DNA of 64,000 nt from Bacillus sp. Marseille-P3661 (GTDB taxonomy: Bacteria; Bacillota; Bacilli; Bacillales; Bacillaceae_J). The notes under the pieces were generated by a model. The model was not told the DNA's origin. It ran no database searches and saw nothing but the letters and a program-made list of their open reading frames with translations. Below are positions 7,966-16,283 of the stretch, piece after piece. Where the stretch lies: contig NZ_LT965954.1 in NCBI RefSeq assembly GCF_900240995.1, positions 507,042 through 571,041 on the forward strand, given 5' to 3'. The position numbers were made by a program, and so were the translations under genes. How positions within the stretch are numbered: the first letter of the stretch is position 1; each line of letters begins with the position of its first letter.

Positions 7966-8484
7966 ATGAAATATGGTATAGCTATCTTTCCATCCAAAAA
8001 ACTACAAGATTATGCTAATTCTTATCGAAAGAGATATGACCCACATTATTCACTCATTCCGCCACATGTTACTTTAGTGGATTCCTTTGAGGTAGCAGAT
8101 GATGAAACACAAACGGTTACTAAGAAACTAGACAAAATCGCTGAACAAATCTTACCCTTTTCACTGCAAGTATATAAAGTTAAAACATTTCATCCAGCTT
8201 CAAACAAAATCTATTTAGCAATAAAAAAGGATGAGCAATTACTTAAGTTGTACGATACCCTAAACACTGAGTTGCTTAATAATTATGAAAAAACCGATAG
8301 TTTTGTACCGCATATTACAATTGGCCAAAAGCTATCAAATCAAGAACATTCAGATGTAGTTGGACAACTGAACATGATGGACATTAATCATACTGAAACG
8401 ATCGACCGCTTTCATTTATTATACCAACTCGATGATCATCAATGGTCTAGCTATGAAACATTCCACTTAGGAAAGGACTCTTAA
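7966..8484 (+). CDS. yjcG: YjcG 2H phosphoesterase (2'-5' RNA ligase-like)
   Basis: A 172-residue 2H phosphoesterase. The two HxT motifs are present: PPHVTLVD (about residues 33-40) and VPHITIGQ (about 116-123), spaced as in YjcG. The family hydrolyses 2',3'-cyclic or related phosphodiesters; the in vivo substrate in Bacillus is unknown. ATG with AAGGAGG. It lies four bases before yjcF, so the two are one transcription unit. Confidence 0.9.
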   Translation: MKYGIAIFPSKKLQDYANSYRKRYDPHYSLIPPHVTLVDSFEVADDETQTVTKKLDKIAEQILPFSLQVYKVKTFHPASNKIYLAIKKDEQLLKLYDTLNTELLNNYEKTDSFVPHITIGQKLSNQEHSDVVGQLNMMDINHTETIDRFHLLYQLDDHQWSSYETFHLGKDS

Positions 8485-8488
8485 TCAA

Positions 8489-8914
8489 ATGAATGTAAAA
8501 ATTGCTACAAATGATAAAGAAATAGACGACGCCTTTTCTGTCCGACATGAAGTTTTTGTAAATGAGCAAAATGTTCCACTCGAAGAAGAGATGGACCAAT
8601 ATGATAAAGAAGCGACACATTTTGTTTTATATGACAATGGACAACCGATTGGGGCAGGCAGATGCCGTCAATTAGAAGACGTATTAAAGGTGGAAAGAAT
8701 TTGTGTTTTAAGTTCATATCGCAAAAAAGGCTGCGGTATACTATTAATGCAACAAGCGGAAGAAATAGCTACTAAAAAAGGAATTCATAAATTAAAGCTC
8801 AATGCTCAGACACATGCAGAAAACTTTTACAAAAAACTCGGCTACGAAACTGTATCGGAAGACGTATTCATGGACGCGGGTATACCACATGTAACCATGG
8901 TAAAACACGTATGA
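8489..8914 (+). CDS. yjcF: YjcF GNAT-family acetyltransferase
   Basis: A 141-residue single-domain GNAT. The N-terminal DAFSVRHEVFVNEQNVP segment and the acetyl-CoA loop RKKGCGILLM (motif A, R/Q-x-x-G-x-G/A form) at about residues 75-84 are clear. The family layout is the ElaA/YjcF type. The acceptor is unknown. It is the last gene of the yjcH-G-F block and has a terminator two bases after the stop. One residue of the loop (KKGCG) differs from the usual KGxG spacing but keeps the glycines. Confidence 0.85.
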   Translation: MNVKIATNDKEIDDAFSVRHEVFVNEQNVPLEEEMDQYDKEATHFVLYDNGQPIGAGRCRQLEDVLKVERICVLSSYRKKGCGILLMQQAEEIATKKGIHKLKLNAQTHAENFYKKLGYETVSEDVFMDAGIPHVTMVKHV

Positions 8915-8915
8915 T

Positions 8916-8942
8916 AAGCGACCCAATCAGGGTCGTTTTTTC
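8916..8942 (+). terminator. Terminator of yjcGF
   Basis: AAGCGACCC-AATCA-GGGTCG with a run of T. Confidence 0.85.
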
Positions 8943-9035
8943 ATACATGCTAACGACATTAGATAATTTACTTTCATATTTTCATCAGTTATGGACATTC
9001 TATAGAAGGAATTCTTTTATAGCGCAGGTGAAAAG

Positions 9036-9713
9036 ATGGAATATATCCAAACCTTGGTGGAACTTTTTGTCGGGTTTATAGCTTTGTTCGTCTTGACAAA
9101 AGTGTTAGGAAAAACACAAATAACCCAAATTACCGCGTTTGATTTTATTTCTGCGTTAGTATTGGGGGAACTTGTTGGAAATGCAATTTATGATGATGAC
9201 GTTAAAATTGGTATTGTTCTCTTTGGAGTAACAATTTGGGGATTACTCATCTACGTCCTAGAAATAATCACACAAAAAATGAAACGAACCCGCAAGTTTT
9301 TAGAAGGCGAACCTGCAATTGTTATTCGGAAAGGACAAATTCAGCGTGAAATTCTTAAGAAAAACCACTTAGATATTAATCAGCTCCAGCATTTATTACG
9401 CCTGAAAGATGTATTTTCAATTCAAGACGTAGAATATGCAATTCTTGAAACAGATGGACAAGTAAGTGTCTTAAAAAAATCAACGGTCTCTACCCCAACT
9501 CGCAAAGATTTAAATTTAACTCCACAAAATGTTGTATTACCTATTACCCTGATTATTGATGGTGAAATGGTAAGAGATAATTTACAGTCGATCGGATTTG
9601 ATGCAGTCTGGCTAAGAAATCAAATTCAAGCGTCAGGCGCTACTAGCATTAAGGACGTTTTATATGCAGAATATCAGGAAGGACAGGCGCTCCATGTACA
9701 AATGTACAAGTAG
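9036..9713 (+). CDS. DUF421 (YetF-type) membrane protein
   Basis: A 225-residue protein with three N-terminal membrane helices (about residues 7-25, 38-55 and 61-80) containing the signature TKVLGKTQITQITAFDF and LGELVGNAIYDD, followed by a cytoplasmic two-lobed YetF domain with RKGQIQREILKKN and two repeats. It belongs with YetF/YrbG/YkjA/YdfS of Bacillus. Related proteins were described as spore membrane germination components (5AF/FigP-type channels do not belong here). Role not proven. The stop overlaps a GC-rich hairpin (ACAGGCGCT/AGCGCCTGT, 9685-9721) that probably terminates it and the convergent csaA. Confidence 0.85.
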   Translation: MEYIQTLVELFVGFIALFVLTKVLGKTQITQITAFDFISALVLGELVGNAIYDDDVKIGIVLFGVTIWGLLIYVLEIITQKMKRTRKFLEGEPAIVIRKGQIQREILKKNHLDINQLQHLLRLKDVFSIQDVEYAILETDGQVSVLKKSTVSTPTRKDLNLTPQNVVLPITLIIDGEMVRDNLQSIGFDAVWLRNQIQASGATSIKDVLYAEYQEGQALHVQMYK

Positions 9714-9723
9714 CGCCTGTATT

Positions 9724-10056
9724 TCAAGATATTTTAGTGCCATTGGGAACAGCGTCATCTGGACAAAGAAGCACTACATCACCTTTTTCCGGTACAGCTC
9801 CTAAAATCAATACCTCTGACTTAAAACCCGCTATCCGCCTTGGTGGAAAATTAATAACACCGATCACTTTCCGACCTACAAGATCATTTTCTACATATCT
9901 TTTGGTTATTTGAGCACTAGATTGTTTAATTCCGACTTCTTCACCAAAATCGATTTCCATTTTAATAGCCGGAATCTTAGCCTCCGGAAACGGTTCCGCT
10001 TTTAACACAGTGCCTACACGCATATCAAGCTTTAAAAAATCATCAATAGTTGCCAT
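9724..10056 (-). CDS. csaA: CsaA, tRNA-binding-domain chaperone-like protein
   Basis: A 110-residue single-domain OB-fold protein of the EMAP II/Trbp111 type: LKLDMRVGTVLKAEPFPEAKIPA at the start, KQSSAQITKRY in the dimer core and GVINFPPRRIAGFKSEVLILG at the end. B. subtilis CsaA binds tRNA and the preprotein/SecA pathway with chaperone-like activity. Full family length, ATG start with AAGGAG. Single gene. Confidence 0.93.
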   Translation of the reverse strand: MATIDDFLKLDMRVGTVLKAEPFPEAKIPAIKMEIDFGEEVGIKQSSAQITKRYVENDLVGRKVIGVINFPPRRIAGFKSEVLILGAVPEKGDVVLLCPDDAVPNGTKIS

Positions 10057-10082
10057 GCTCTAGTCTCCTTTATAATAACTAT

Positions 10083-10112
10083 AAAAAGCCCTGCACATAT
10101 ACTTGCAAGGCA
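10083..10112 (-). terminator. Terminator
   Basis: GCCCTGCA/TGCAAGGC stem followed on the minus strand by five T; it serves the 94-codon gene to its right. Confidence 0.6.
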
Positions 10113-10158
10113 GTTACCGTATTAACAATTTCACACATAAATACACTCTTAAAATGTA

Positions 10159-10428
10159 TTAAACAACCTCATTAAATAATGTACCTTTTCCTGTAATATC
10201 AGCCATATAGATATCAGCATTTTTACCTTTAGGCTCATGTAGTACGCGCTCATCAACCGGTTTTGGCTTTTCATTCTGTTCGTTAGGTTCTGCACTATTA
10301 TTCATTTTAGTATGCAGAGTTACTTTATAAACAGGAGCTAATGTGAATGATCTTACATGTTTCTTCATAATCGTTCTGTTCGCATATTGTGTATATTGTT
10401 CATGATTGAGTGGTAATATATAGCCCAT
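10159..10428 (-). CDS. Conserved small Bacillus protein, unknown
   Basis: About 89 residues, starting MGYILPLNHEQYTQYANR. A central disordered, Asn/Glu/Lys/Pro-rich section (SAEPNEQNEKPKP) is followed by HEPKGKNADIY and a short hydrophobic-polar tail. I place the start at the ATG at 10428, where GAGGGGGATAATA is the ribosome site; the longer TTG frame would bury that site. The MGYILP opening is familiar from uncharacterised Bacillus proteins found in sporulating species. No enzymatic motif. Confidence 0.6.
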   Translation of the reverse strand: MGYILPLNHEQYTQYANRTIMKKHVRSFTLAPVYKVTLHTKMNNSAEPNEQNEKPKPVDERVLHEPKGKNADIYMADITGKGTLFNEVV

Positions 10429-10544
10429 TATTATCCCCCTCAAATGAAATTTTGTATATACAACCTAAATTCTTTATACCCTTAATCAAGAGAGACGAAA
10501 CATATTTTATAAGATTATATGTAACTCAATTCATATATGATACA

Positions 10545-11075
10545 TCAGCTTAAAAATAAGGCTCCATATCCTAACGCAGCGATGATAATATAAGCAGGGT
10601 GAATTTTTAATTTTTCTAATAAAACATAACTACTAATTATAAGAAAAACCGTATGAAGGATGCCGCTACCCTCATAAGAAGTTACAAAAAAGCGATAAGC
10701 CATTCCTCCCAGAAGAATAGCAATTGTTGGGCGTATATAAGCAGTCATTTTCTTCACTCGTGGTGAATCCTTAAATCTATAAAGTATACTCAATAATCCA
10801 ACCATTAATATTAATGAGGGTGCAACTGTTGCAAAAATCCCTACAGCAGCACCTGCAACTCCAGCTAAGTCATATCCAATATAACCAGCCATTTTAGTAG
10901 CAATGGGACCTGGCAGTGCATTGCCAATAGCTAGCACCTCGCTAAATTCATGTACAGTTAACCATCCGTAGCGATGAACAACCTCATTTTCAACAAGCGG
11001 AATGGATGCAGGCCCACCACCATATCCTACAATCCCAGGAATAAAAAAGGCCAAGAAAATTTGCCAATATATCAT
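10545..11075 (-). CDS. Chromate transporter half-protein, second subunit
   Basis: A 176-residue short-chain CHR-family protein with six or so helices. Signature residues are present: FIPGIVGYGGGPASIPLV near the N-terminus and GNALPGPIATKMAGYIGY at about 52-69. Short CHR proteins act in pairs of opposite topology (B. subtilis YwrA/YwrB) to export chromate or sulfate-like oxyanions. Its ATG overlaps the stop of the upstream partner by four bases, so the two are co-translated. Regulator not seen nearby. Confidence 0.9.
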   Translation of the reverse strand: MIYWQIFLAFFIPGIVGYGGGPASIPLVENEVVHRYGWLTVHEFSEVLAIGNALPGPIATKMAGYIGYDLAGVAGAAVGIFATVAPSLILMVGLLSILYRFKDSPRVKKMTAYIRPTIAILLGGMAYRFFVTSYEGSGILHTVFLIISSYVLLEKLKIHPAYIIIAALGYGALFLS

Positions 11076-11641
11076 TGCTCCTTGCCTCCATTTCGGGAGT
11101 GCTCATCATTATTGAGTGGTTTTACTAAAGCAGCAATTAGTAACCCCACTATAACTATAGCCGGATGAATCCCAAGAAACTGTATGATCACAAATGATCC
11201 TATTGTAAGAGCAAGGGTTTTACCAAAGCTCATTTCTTTAAGAGAATGTTGAAAAAATCCCCACGTTAAGACTGCCAGCATCACTCCTACGACAGGAACA
11301 ACAGCCTTAGTCATCCCAGCGACCCAAGGCAGATCCTTAAAAGACGAAAGGGAAGATAATAAAACAATCATTAAAATTATAGTTGGAACTGTCGTGGCTA
11401 TAACAGCATTAATCATGCCAAGCATACCTGCCCTACGATAGCCAATATACCCTGCTATCTTCGTGGCAATTGGACCGGGCAACGTATTCCCCAGTGCCAA
11501 CATATCAGAAAACTCATCGTTACTCATCCATTTATACCTCTCAACTACTTCCTTATGTACTAATGGAATGGATGAAGGCCCTCCGCCATAACCGAGCATT
11601 CCTACTTTAAAAAATGCTAAAAATATTTGTTTATGTATCAT
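11072..11641 (-). CDS. Chromate transporter half-protein, first subunit
   Basis: A 189-residue short-chain CHR protein, paralogous to the next gene: FFKVGMLGYGGGPSSIPLV, GNTLPGPIATKIAGYIGY at matching positions and a charged C-terminal tail. It is the first gene of the two-gene operon and forms the other half of the heteromeric transporter. ATG start. The promoter is not defined in the 160 bases upstream. Confidence 0.9.
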   Translation of the reverse strand: MIHKQIFLAFFKVGMLGYGGGPSSIPLVHKEVVERYKWMSNDEFSDMLALGNTLPGPIATKIAGYIGYRRAGMLGMINAVIATTVPTIILMIVLLSSLSSFKDLPWVAGMTKAVVPVVGVMLAVLTWGFFQHSLKEMSFGKTLALTIGSFVIIQFLGIHPAIVIVGLLIAALVKPLNNDEHSRNGGKEQ

Positions 11642-11756
11642 CTAGTACCTCTTCCTTTAAATATCTATCATCTTTTATAATATACGTCCAATCCATTTCC
11701 TATTACTATTTGAATTAGATACCTCCCCTTAGTATACTTGCTACTTAGAAGCTTGC

Positions 11757-11800
11757 AAAAAAACCTCCAAGTATTTAAAGACTTAATACATGGAGGTTTT
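11757..11800 (-). terminator. Terminator of fapA-like gene
   Basis: AAACCTCCA/TGGAGGTTT stem; the minus strand continues with seven T. It lies just after the FapA-family stop. Confidence 0.8.
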
Positions 11801-11807
11801 ACTATTA

Positions 11808-13790
11808 TTAATGAATAACTAATTCGCCATTTTCATCTATCCTCGCAGCAATGTTTGAGATATCCTTTGTAAACGTATATCTTTTCTTTCCAATTTGGAT
11901 TGTGGTATCGGCGAGCACATTTTTGATTTTAATGGTTTGATCATATGGCACAATAATAAGTGTAGATGCCCCCCCCTTGCTACCAGCCTCATCAATCAAA
12001 GTGCCCATCCCAGCATACACTCTTCCACCTCGGATAAATCCTTTCACTTCAAGTTTGCCCAGAGCATATATAATTGTATTGTAGCATCCTTGCTTGGTTA
12101 TGATCACATCACCCGCAGAATAGATATCGCTATTCATTGCCGATGGAAGTACAGCAGCAGTACCTGTTTCAACAGGTATACTTGTAATTTGAATTAAGTG
12201 TTTAAACTGATCAACCAAGCTATCAAAGTCATTAGTTGTTAGAAAACAACTAGGATCCATTAATAAAAAACCTTGATGTAGACGTGTAATTAGCGTCTGC
12301 CATTCTGAATCTAACATTTCAAGATCTTTTTTCATCTCAATAATAAATTGTCTTAAATTAGTAATTAGAGGTGTATTTTTAGTCTGGATTAACAATTTGA
12401 TTAAAGGCATGATACCCTCTTCAAGTTTATGCTTTGAAAAAGAAGGATTTTTACTAATTTGGTGCAAGTCACTTTGAAGTGAACTTAACTCACCACTAAT
12501 TTCTTTTAATAACTTTGATTTTTTCGCAATAATTTTATTGCTATTACCTGCTACAATCTCGCTCGAAATAACATTACTATAAAGAACAACAGACTGTCCT
12601 GCCTTGATGGTTGCATTACTAGTTGTTCCTTTGACCTCGATATCTCCTGATGCAATAATACACATATTCTCTTCAACATTACCACTTATTAGAATATCGC
12701 CAATAAACTTTATATTTCCGGTTGCCATATTCACATCTGTATTATGTTCTAATTTCGGAACTACATTTAAGATAACCTGCATACCTCTTTTTTCGATCGA
12801 TGGCCTTCCAATCGAAGTTGATATAATCATATTTTTATCATCTTCTTTGAAGGCTGTCCCATTTCCAAGCTTGATCAAGATTGGACTTACAACTTTTGGT
12901 AGAACCATTTCACCAGAAAGCGAAGTTCCTGCTACACCTTCAATCGGCTCATGAATATATGCTATATCAATTCCAGCTTTAACCTGTGGAATGACATAGC
13001 CTTCTCGATAATCAATTGAGCCATCTTCTCGCTCTAAGTAATACTTTGTTTCTTTCATTTCAACCTTATATTCTAGCCAACCATTTTTCCCTTCTGTTGG
13101 CCTTGTTCCTCTGGCTATAACAAATTCGCCTTTTTGATTCGCTAAGCAAGCATTATCAATTTGTTCCTGTTGAATTCCAAAGGTGATACCTAACTTTTTT
13201 AATTGGCCATGAATTTCAGTCGGCGATAATGTTAAATTAGGAAGAACTTTAGTCGTTGTCTTTAAAGTAATCTCCTTAACTGGCTGTTGATCAACCAGAG
13301 AATAAATAACTTTTGAACCTGGTTCAACTATTAATTTTGCTTCTAAATTATCACTGCTTTTTTCGATCGCCCATTTAGTCGGGCTCTCTTCAGATATAAA
13401 TTCAACCCTTAGAACATCTTTCTCAGAAATTGTCCCCTGTTCCTTTATAAGCTCATTATTTTTATAAAGCATGACCATCGGTGGGATATGGACTATTAGC
13501 TCACCATCATCAGGATCTTCACAATGAATCAAGCCATTCTCTACCCATACTTTCCCGGTATTTACGGATACAATTTCAGGTTTATCGGTGTGAGTTTTTT
13601 CAGTAGAGTTTTCATTCTTCTTTTTGATCAGACGTACTTTTGCCTCTTTTTGTCCAATCATAAAAATACTCTTTTTGCCTTCATTAAGTATTTCAATCGT
13701 CACATCTTCTAGAGCTAGTCCTAACTTTGCTAAGCCTGTCTCAATTGCTTCTTCGACTGTTTTTCCTTTAAAAACTAAACTCTCCTTCAA
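11808..13790 (-). CDS. FapA-family (DUF342) protein with Jag-N domain
   Basis: About 660 residues. The N-terminal ~55 residues (ESLVFKGKTVEEAIETGLAK ... VTIEILNEGKKSIF) are a Jag N-terminal domain. The rest is the FapA/DUF342 region: a globular section with GTRPTEGKNGW and EDGSIDYREG (about 235-265), the beta-helical part rich in SGNVEENMCIIASGDIEV repeats (about 370-410) and a coiled coil at about 430-520 before the final beta-helix. The start is TTG at 13790 with AAGGAGGTG upstream; a longer TTG frame would contain the ribosome site. DUF342 proteins of Vibrio (FapA) affect polar flagellar assembly; in Bacillus the role is unknown. No flagellar gene is nearby. Confidence 0.8.
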   Translation of the reverse strand: MKESLVFKGKTVEEAIETGLAKLGLALEDVTIEILNEGKKSIFMIGQKEAKVRLIKKKNENSTEKTHTDKPEIVSVNTGKVWVENGLIHCEDPDDGELIVHIPPMVMLYKNNELIKEQGTISEKDVLRVEFISEESPTKWAIEKSSDNLEAKLIVEPGSKVIYSLVDQQPVKEITLKTTTKVLPNLTLSPTEIHGQLKKLGITFGIQQEQIDNACLANQKGEFVIARGTRPTEGKNGWLEYKVEMKETKYYLEREDGSIDYREGYVIPQVKAGIDIAYIHEPIEGVAGTSLSGEMVLPKVVSPILIKLGNGTAFKEDDKNMIISTSIGRPSIEKRGMQVILNVVPKLEHNTDVNMATGNIKFIGDILISGNVEENMCIIASGDIEVKGTTSNATIKAGQSVVLYSNVISSEIVAGNSNKIIAKKSKLLKEISGELSSLQSDLHQISKNPSFSKHKLEEGIMPLIKLLIQTKNTPLITNLRQFIIEMKKDLEMLDSEWQTLITRLHQGFLLMDPSCFLTTNDFDSLVDQFKHLIQITSIPVETGTAAVLPSAMNSDIYSAGDVIITKQGCYNTIIYALGKLEVKGFIRGGRVYAGMGTLIDEAGSKGGASTLIIVPYDQTIKIKNVLADTTIQIGKKRYTFTKDISNIAARIDENGELVIH

Positions 13791-13973
13791 ACTCCACACC
13801 TCCTTCAACTAATTTGATGTTGGCTTAACCGTAAGAATTTAGGACGAAATTCCACAATGACATAAGAGGATTGGCAGGCTAAAAAAACTAACTATTCCTT
13901 CTTTGATATTTCTGATTTTTGATACAAGCATTCATGTAATGCTGGCTAGTAGTCGTCATTTTTTCGCTTTATT

Positions 13974-14171
13974 TTAATCATTTGGGGCTGAAAAGTCTTT
14001 TTCGATTAAGGTGTCCGGAAGGGCTACATCAACAATATTATCTGGAAGAGTTGCTTTTACACGGATACTAGGAAGAAAACTCTCCCCTTCCGGTCGGTGG
14101 AGCGGCTCGCAAATTTCTAATAAAAATCCATTTGTTTGTTCATAAAAAACAACGGTATACGTATCTGAAGT
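13974..14171 (-). pseudogene. C-terminal fragment of an unidentified protein
   Basis: A clean minus-strand frame encodes SDTYTVVFYEQTNGFLLEI... LHRPEGESFLPSIRVKATL... ALPDTLIEKDFSAPND and stops at 13974. It is preceded by a TAA at 14172 and has no start codon. About 65 residues of good coding quality with no beginning suggest a truncated gene. I do not recognise the family. Confidence 0.45.
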
Positions 14172-14351
14172 TTACTATTTATTAAGATAATTATACTCCT
14201 AAACTTATTCGCTCACAATAAACAGGACGAAATCCAAGTGACAGTTTAGTGTATTAAATAGCATAACATATGTATTCCATCATAGAGTATGGTGCCTTTC
14301 TATGATGGTAATAAAAGGAGAGTGTAACCTATACTTTTTTAATTTATCAGC

Positions 14352-14471
14352 TCATTGACCTCTTCTTTTTTTTCCGCAGCCACACCCTGTTTTTTTCTGT
14401 ACAGTATTTGATCCCTGTGCTGACTTTTTATTACTAACTGTTGTATTTGAAGGTCTTGGTCGTTTTTTCAT
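14352..14471 (-). CDS. Tiny basic Gly/Cys-tailed protein
   Basis: A 39-residue frame with GGAGGGAGAAAGAAT before its ATG. It reads MKKRPRPSNTTVSNKK and ends GCGCGKKRRGQ. Strongly basic, with two cysteines in a CGC motif. Its position beside yjcA and the coat cluster and its composition suggest a small spore-associated protein (inference). Confidence 0.55.
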   Translation of the reverse strand: MKKRPRPSNTTVSNKKSAQGSNTVQKKTGCGCGKKRRGQ

Positions 14472-14557
14472 ATTCTTTCTCCCTCCAATAATTTAAAGTT
14501 AATATTAAGTATATTCTTCTTAAAAAGACTTGGTCACGGCAGTTATATCAAGACTTA

Positions 14558-14911
14558 CTAAGCTAATATTCTTTGTAATATAGCTTCTAATAAAGCAGCA
14601 CATCCAGCAATGGCTAAAACAATGATGATTGGATTTATATAGAAAGGAACAAACAAGTAACATGCATATAATACAATGGCACACCATAAACCAGTACACC
14701 AATAGCAACTTAATAACTCTCCAATAAATTTTCTTAAACCAGTTCCTTTAATCTCAATAAAAGTTTCAACAGTACCATCCTCTAATGTCTCTTCATATTC
14801 ATTATGGAAAGGGCGCCGAATAAAATTTGTTATCTTATCATATACAAGAAGTCTTGTCAGTCTAAAAGTCGCTAGAAATAACAATATAAAATCAAGTATA
14901 TTAGCAATCAT
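14558..14911 (-). CDS. yjcA: YjcA-like sporulation protein (DUF1360)
   Basis: A 117-residue membrane protein. It has an N-terminal helix (IANILDFILLFLATFRLTRLLVYD), a charged loop EEYEETLEDGTVETF and two C-terminal helices separated by the DUF1360 signature LLSCYWCTGLW. Start with AAAAGGAG. In B. subtilis yjcA lies next to the cotVWXYZ cluster and belongs to the sporulation regulon; the same neighbourhood is seen here. Molecular role unknown. Confidence 0.85.
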   Translation of the reverse strand: MIANILDFILLFLATFRLTRLLVYDKITNFIRRPFHNEYEETLEDGTVETFIEIKGTGLRKFIGELLSCYWCTGLWCAIVLYACYLFVPFYINPIIIVLAIAGCAALLEAILQRILA

Positions 14912-15029
14912 TCAACTAATCTCCTTTTGCTTTTTATACTACATTGTATGATGAAATATTGTATCCTGAACGTTTCTAATAAGTTTTTGAAAACTCAAAC
15001 AAGTACTATAACCTGCAAGGTAAGTTAAT

Positions 15030-15065
15030 AAAGACGACCATTCTTATAATTGAATGATCGCCTTT
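15030..15065 (-). terminator. Terminator of 15079-15456 gene
   Basis: AAAGACGACCATTC and GAATGATCGCCTTT pair with a short loop; the minus strand ends TTTATT. Confidence 0.65.
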
Positions 15066-15078
15066 ATTAACACTTACC

Positions 15079-15456
15079 TTAGAAAAAAAACGGAAAAAAG
15101 AAACCACCAATTGAATAAAATGGGAAACGGTGTCTTCTAAACCGCCGAAATCGCCGTGGATATCCACCATATCCATACCCCCACGGAAAGCCATACCCAT
15201 AAGGTACACCGAAACCTACACCAAACCTTTCATCCATCGTCTCCTCATCACCATCAGGTACCAGCATATACACATTTTCCTGATCCATGCCATCGATAAT
15301 TCCATCAAATTGCATTCCATCTTGAGTTTGCATGTTAACATAATGATGCATGTATTTCTTGCAAAAGTCTTTCAAATCATGTTGCGGGCCCATCCCGCCT
15401 CCTGGCATTTGCTGATAAGGCATTTGGGTAATCGGCATTTGGCCATATTGATTCAC
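15079..15456 (-). CDS. Small coat-type protein, Sm-like core and Gly/Tyr/Phe tail
   Basis: 125 residues. The first 25 are Gln/Met/Pro/Gly-rich. Residues 27-75 (DLKDFCKKYMHHYVNMQTQD, GIIDGMDQENVYML) resemble the small beta-barrel repeats of the CotB group. The tail is a Gly/Tyr/Pro stretch (VPYGYGFPWGYGYGGYP), an Arg run (RRFRRFRRHR) and a terminal SIGGFFFPFFF. GTG start with AGGAGG. This composition is typical of structural spore-coat proteins in Bacillus, and the gene sits between yjcA and coat-associated genes. Gene name not recognised. Confidence 0.7.
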   Translation of the reverse strand: MNQYGQMPITQMPYQQMPGGGMGPQHDLKDFCKKYMHHYVNMQTQDGMQFDGIIDGMDQENVYMLVPDGDEETMDERFGVGFGVPYGYGFPWGYGYGGYPRRFRRFRRHRFPFYSIGGFFFPFFF

Positions 15457-15556
15457 TTGTATTCCTCCTAAACCAGATTCATTATATGCTATTCATCTAA
15501 ATGAATTTGGTTCTTTGTACTTAATCGTTTTTTTCCATAACTTACCAGCAATAACT

Positions 15557-15580
15557 AAAAAAAATAACCCCTAAAGGGTT
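15557..15580 (-). terminator. Terminator of hydrolase pair
   Basis: AACCCCTAAAGGGTT stem with a minus-strand T8 run; it overlaps the stop of the amidase. Confidence 0.7.
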
Positions 15581-16283
15581 AACCATTTTTTTTGCTGTAT
15601 TGGTTATATATTCTATACAGTACAGTTGCCTCTGCCCATAGCGGCAATCCTTTTTCTAGTGTTTCCTTCCAATTCTCCGATGTTAATAAACCTTCTTCAA
15701 ATAAACAATCAATCGCATTTTGTTTCCATTCAGGCGCTTCTGTATAAGGAGTTGGTGATGTGATACCTTTAACCGCCGTCACTTTTCTGTTTTTTACTTG
15801 GTCTAAAAACCAAGCTTTAGTAATACCGGTTCCGGGGCAAGATTTTGTTGCATGCTCACGATGGAACACAATATCATCAAATCCTAATTTGAATTTATCA
15901 AGTAAGACTCTAATTGCAATAACAATCGCATCTAATTGCTTACCTTCTAGTACCTCTTCACCTTTATCAAAGTTACCTATCATCTCAAACATAATACCAC
16001 CCGTATTATGACCTGAAATTCCAGCTGGATTATGTTCGAGAGAACGACCATCCCAAATTAATCCATCAGGAGCTACAGAAAAATGTTGACCAATATCATT
16101 CCAACCTCTTTCCTGGGTATGATATCTCCACATTGCTGCAATCGTTGATTCACCTTTATAATCTGATTTTCTCGGTTTCCATGTATGATGGATTTGAATA
16201 TGAGAAATCCTTCTTTTAACAGTGACCGTTCTAATAAAAGACTGAAATTCATTTATAGTATAGCTTGTAAAGTTAGGGGCCAT
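15579..16283 (-). CDS. N-acetylmuramoyl-L-alanine amidase (Amidase_2)
   Basis: A 234-residue zinc amidase. The ligands are visible: His in IQIHHTW (residues 30-35), HREHA (141-145) and Cys149 in SCPGTG. GWNDIGQHF (60-68) is the substrate-side motif. It cleaves the MurNAc-L-Ala bond of peptidoglycan. There is no signal peptide, so release by mother-cell lysis or deposition on the spore is more likely than secretion. Residues ~180-228 (PEWKQNAIDCLFEEGLL ... LPLWAEATVLYRI) form a domain shared with the upstream glucosaminidase. Start ATG overlaps the upstream stop by one base (TAATG). Confidence 0.88.
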   Translation of the reverse strand: MAPNFTSYTINEFQSFIRTVTVKRRISHIQIHHTWKPRKSDYKGESTIAAMWRYHTQERGWNDIGQHFSVAPDGLIWDGRSLEHNPAGISGHNTGGIMFEMIGNFDKGEEVLEGKQLDAIVIAIRVLLDKFKLGFDDIVFHREHATKSCPGTGITKAWFLDQVKNRKVTAVKGITSPTPYTEAPEWKQNAIDCLFEEGLLTSENWKETLEKGLPLWAEATVLYRIYNQYSKKNG

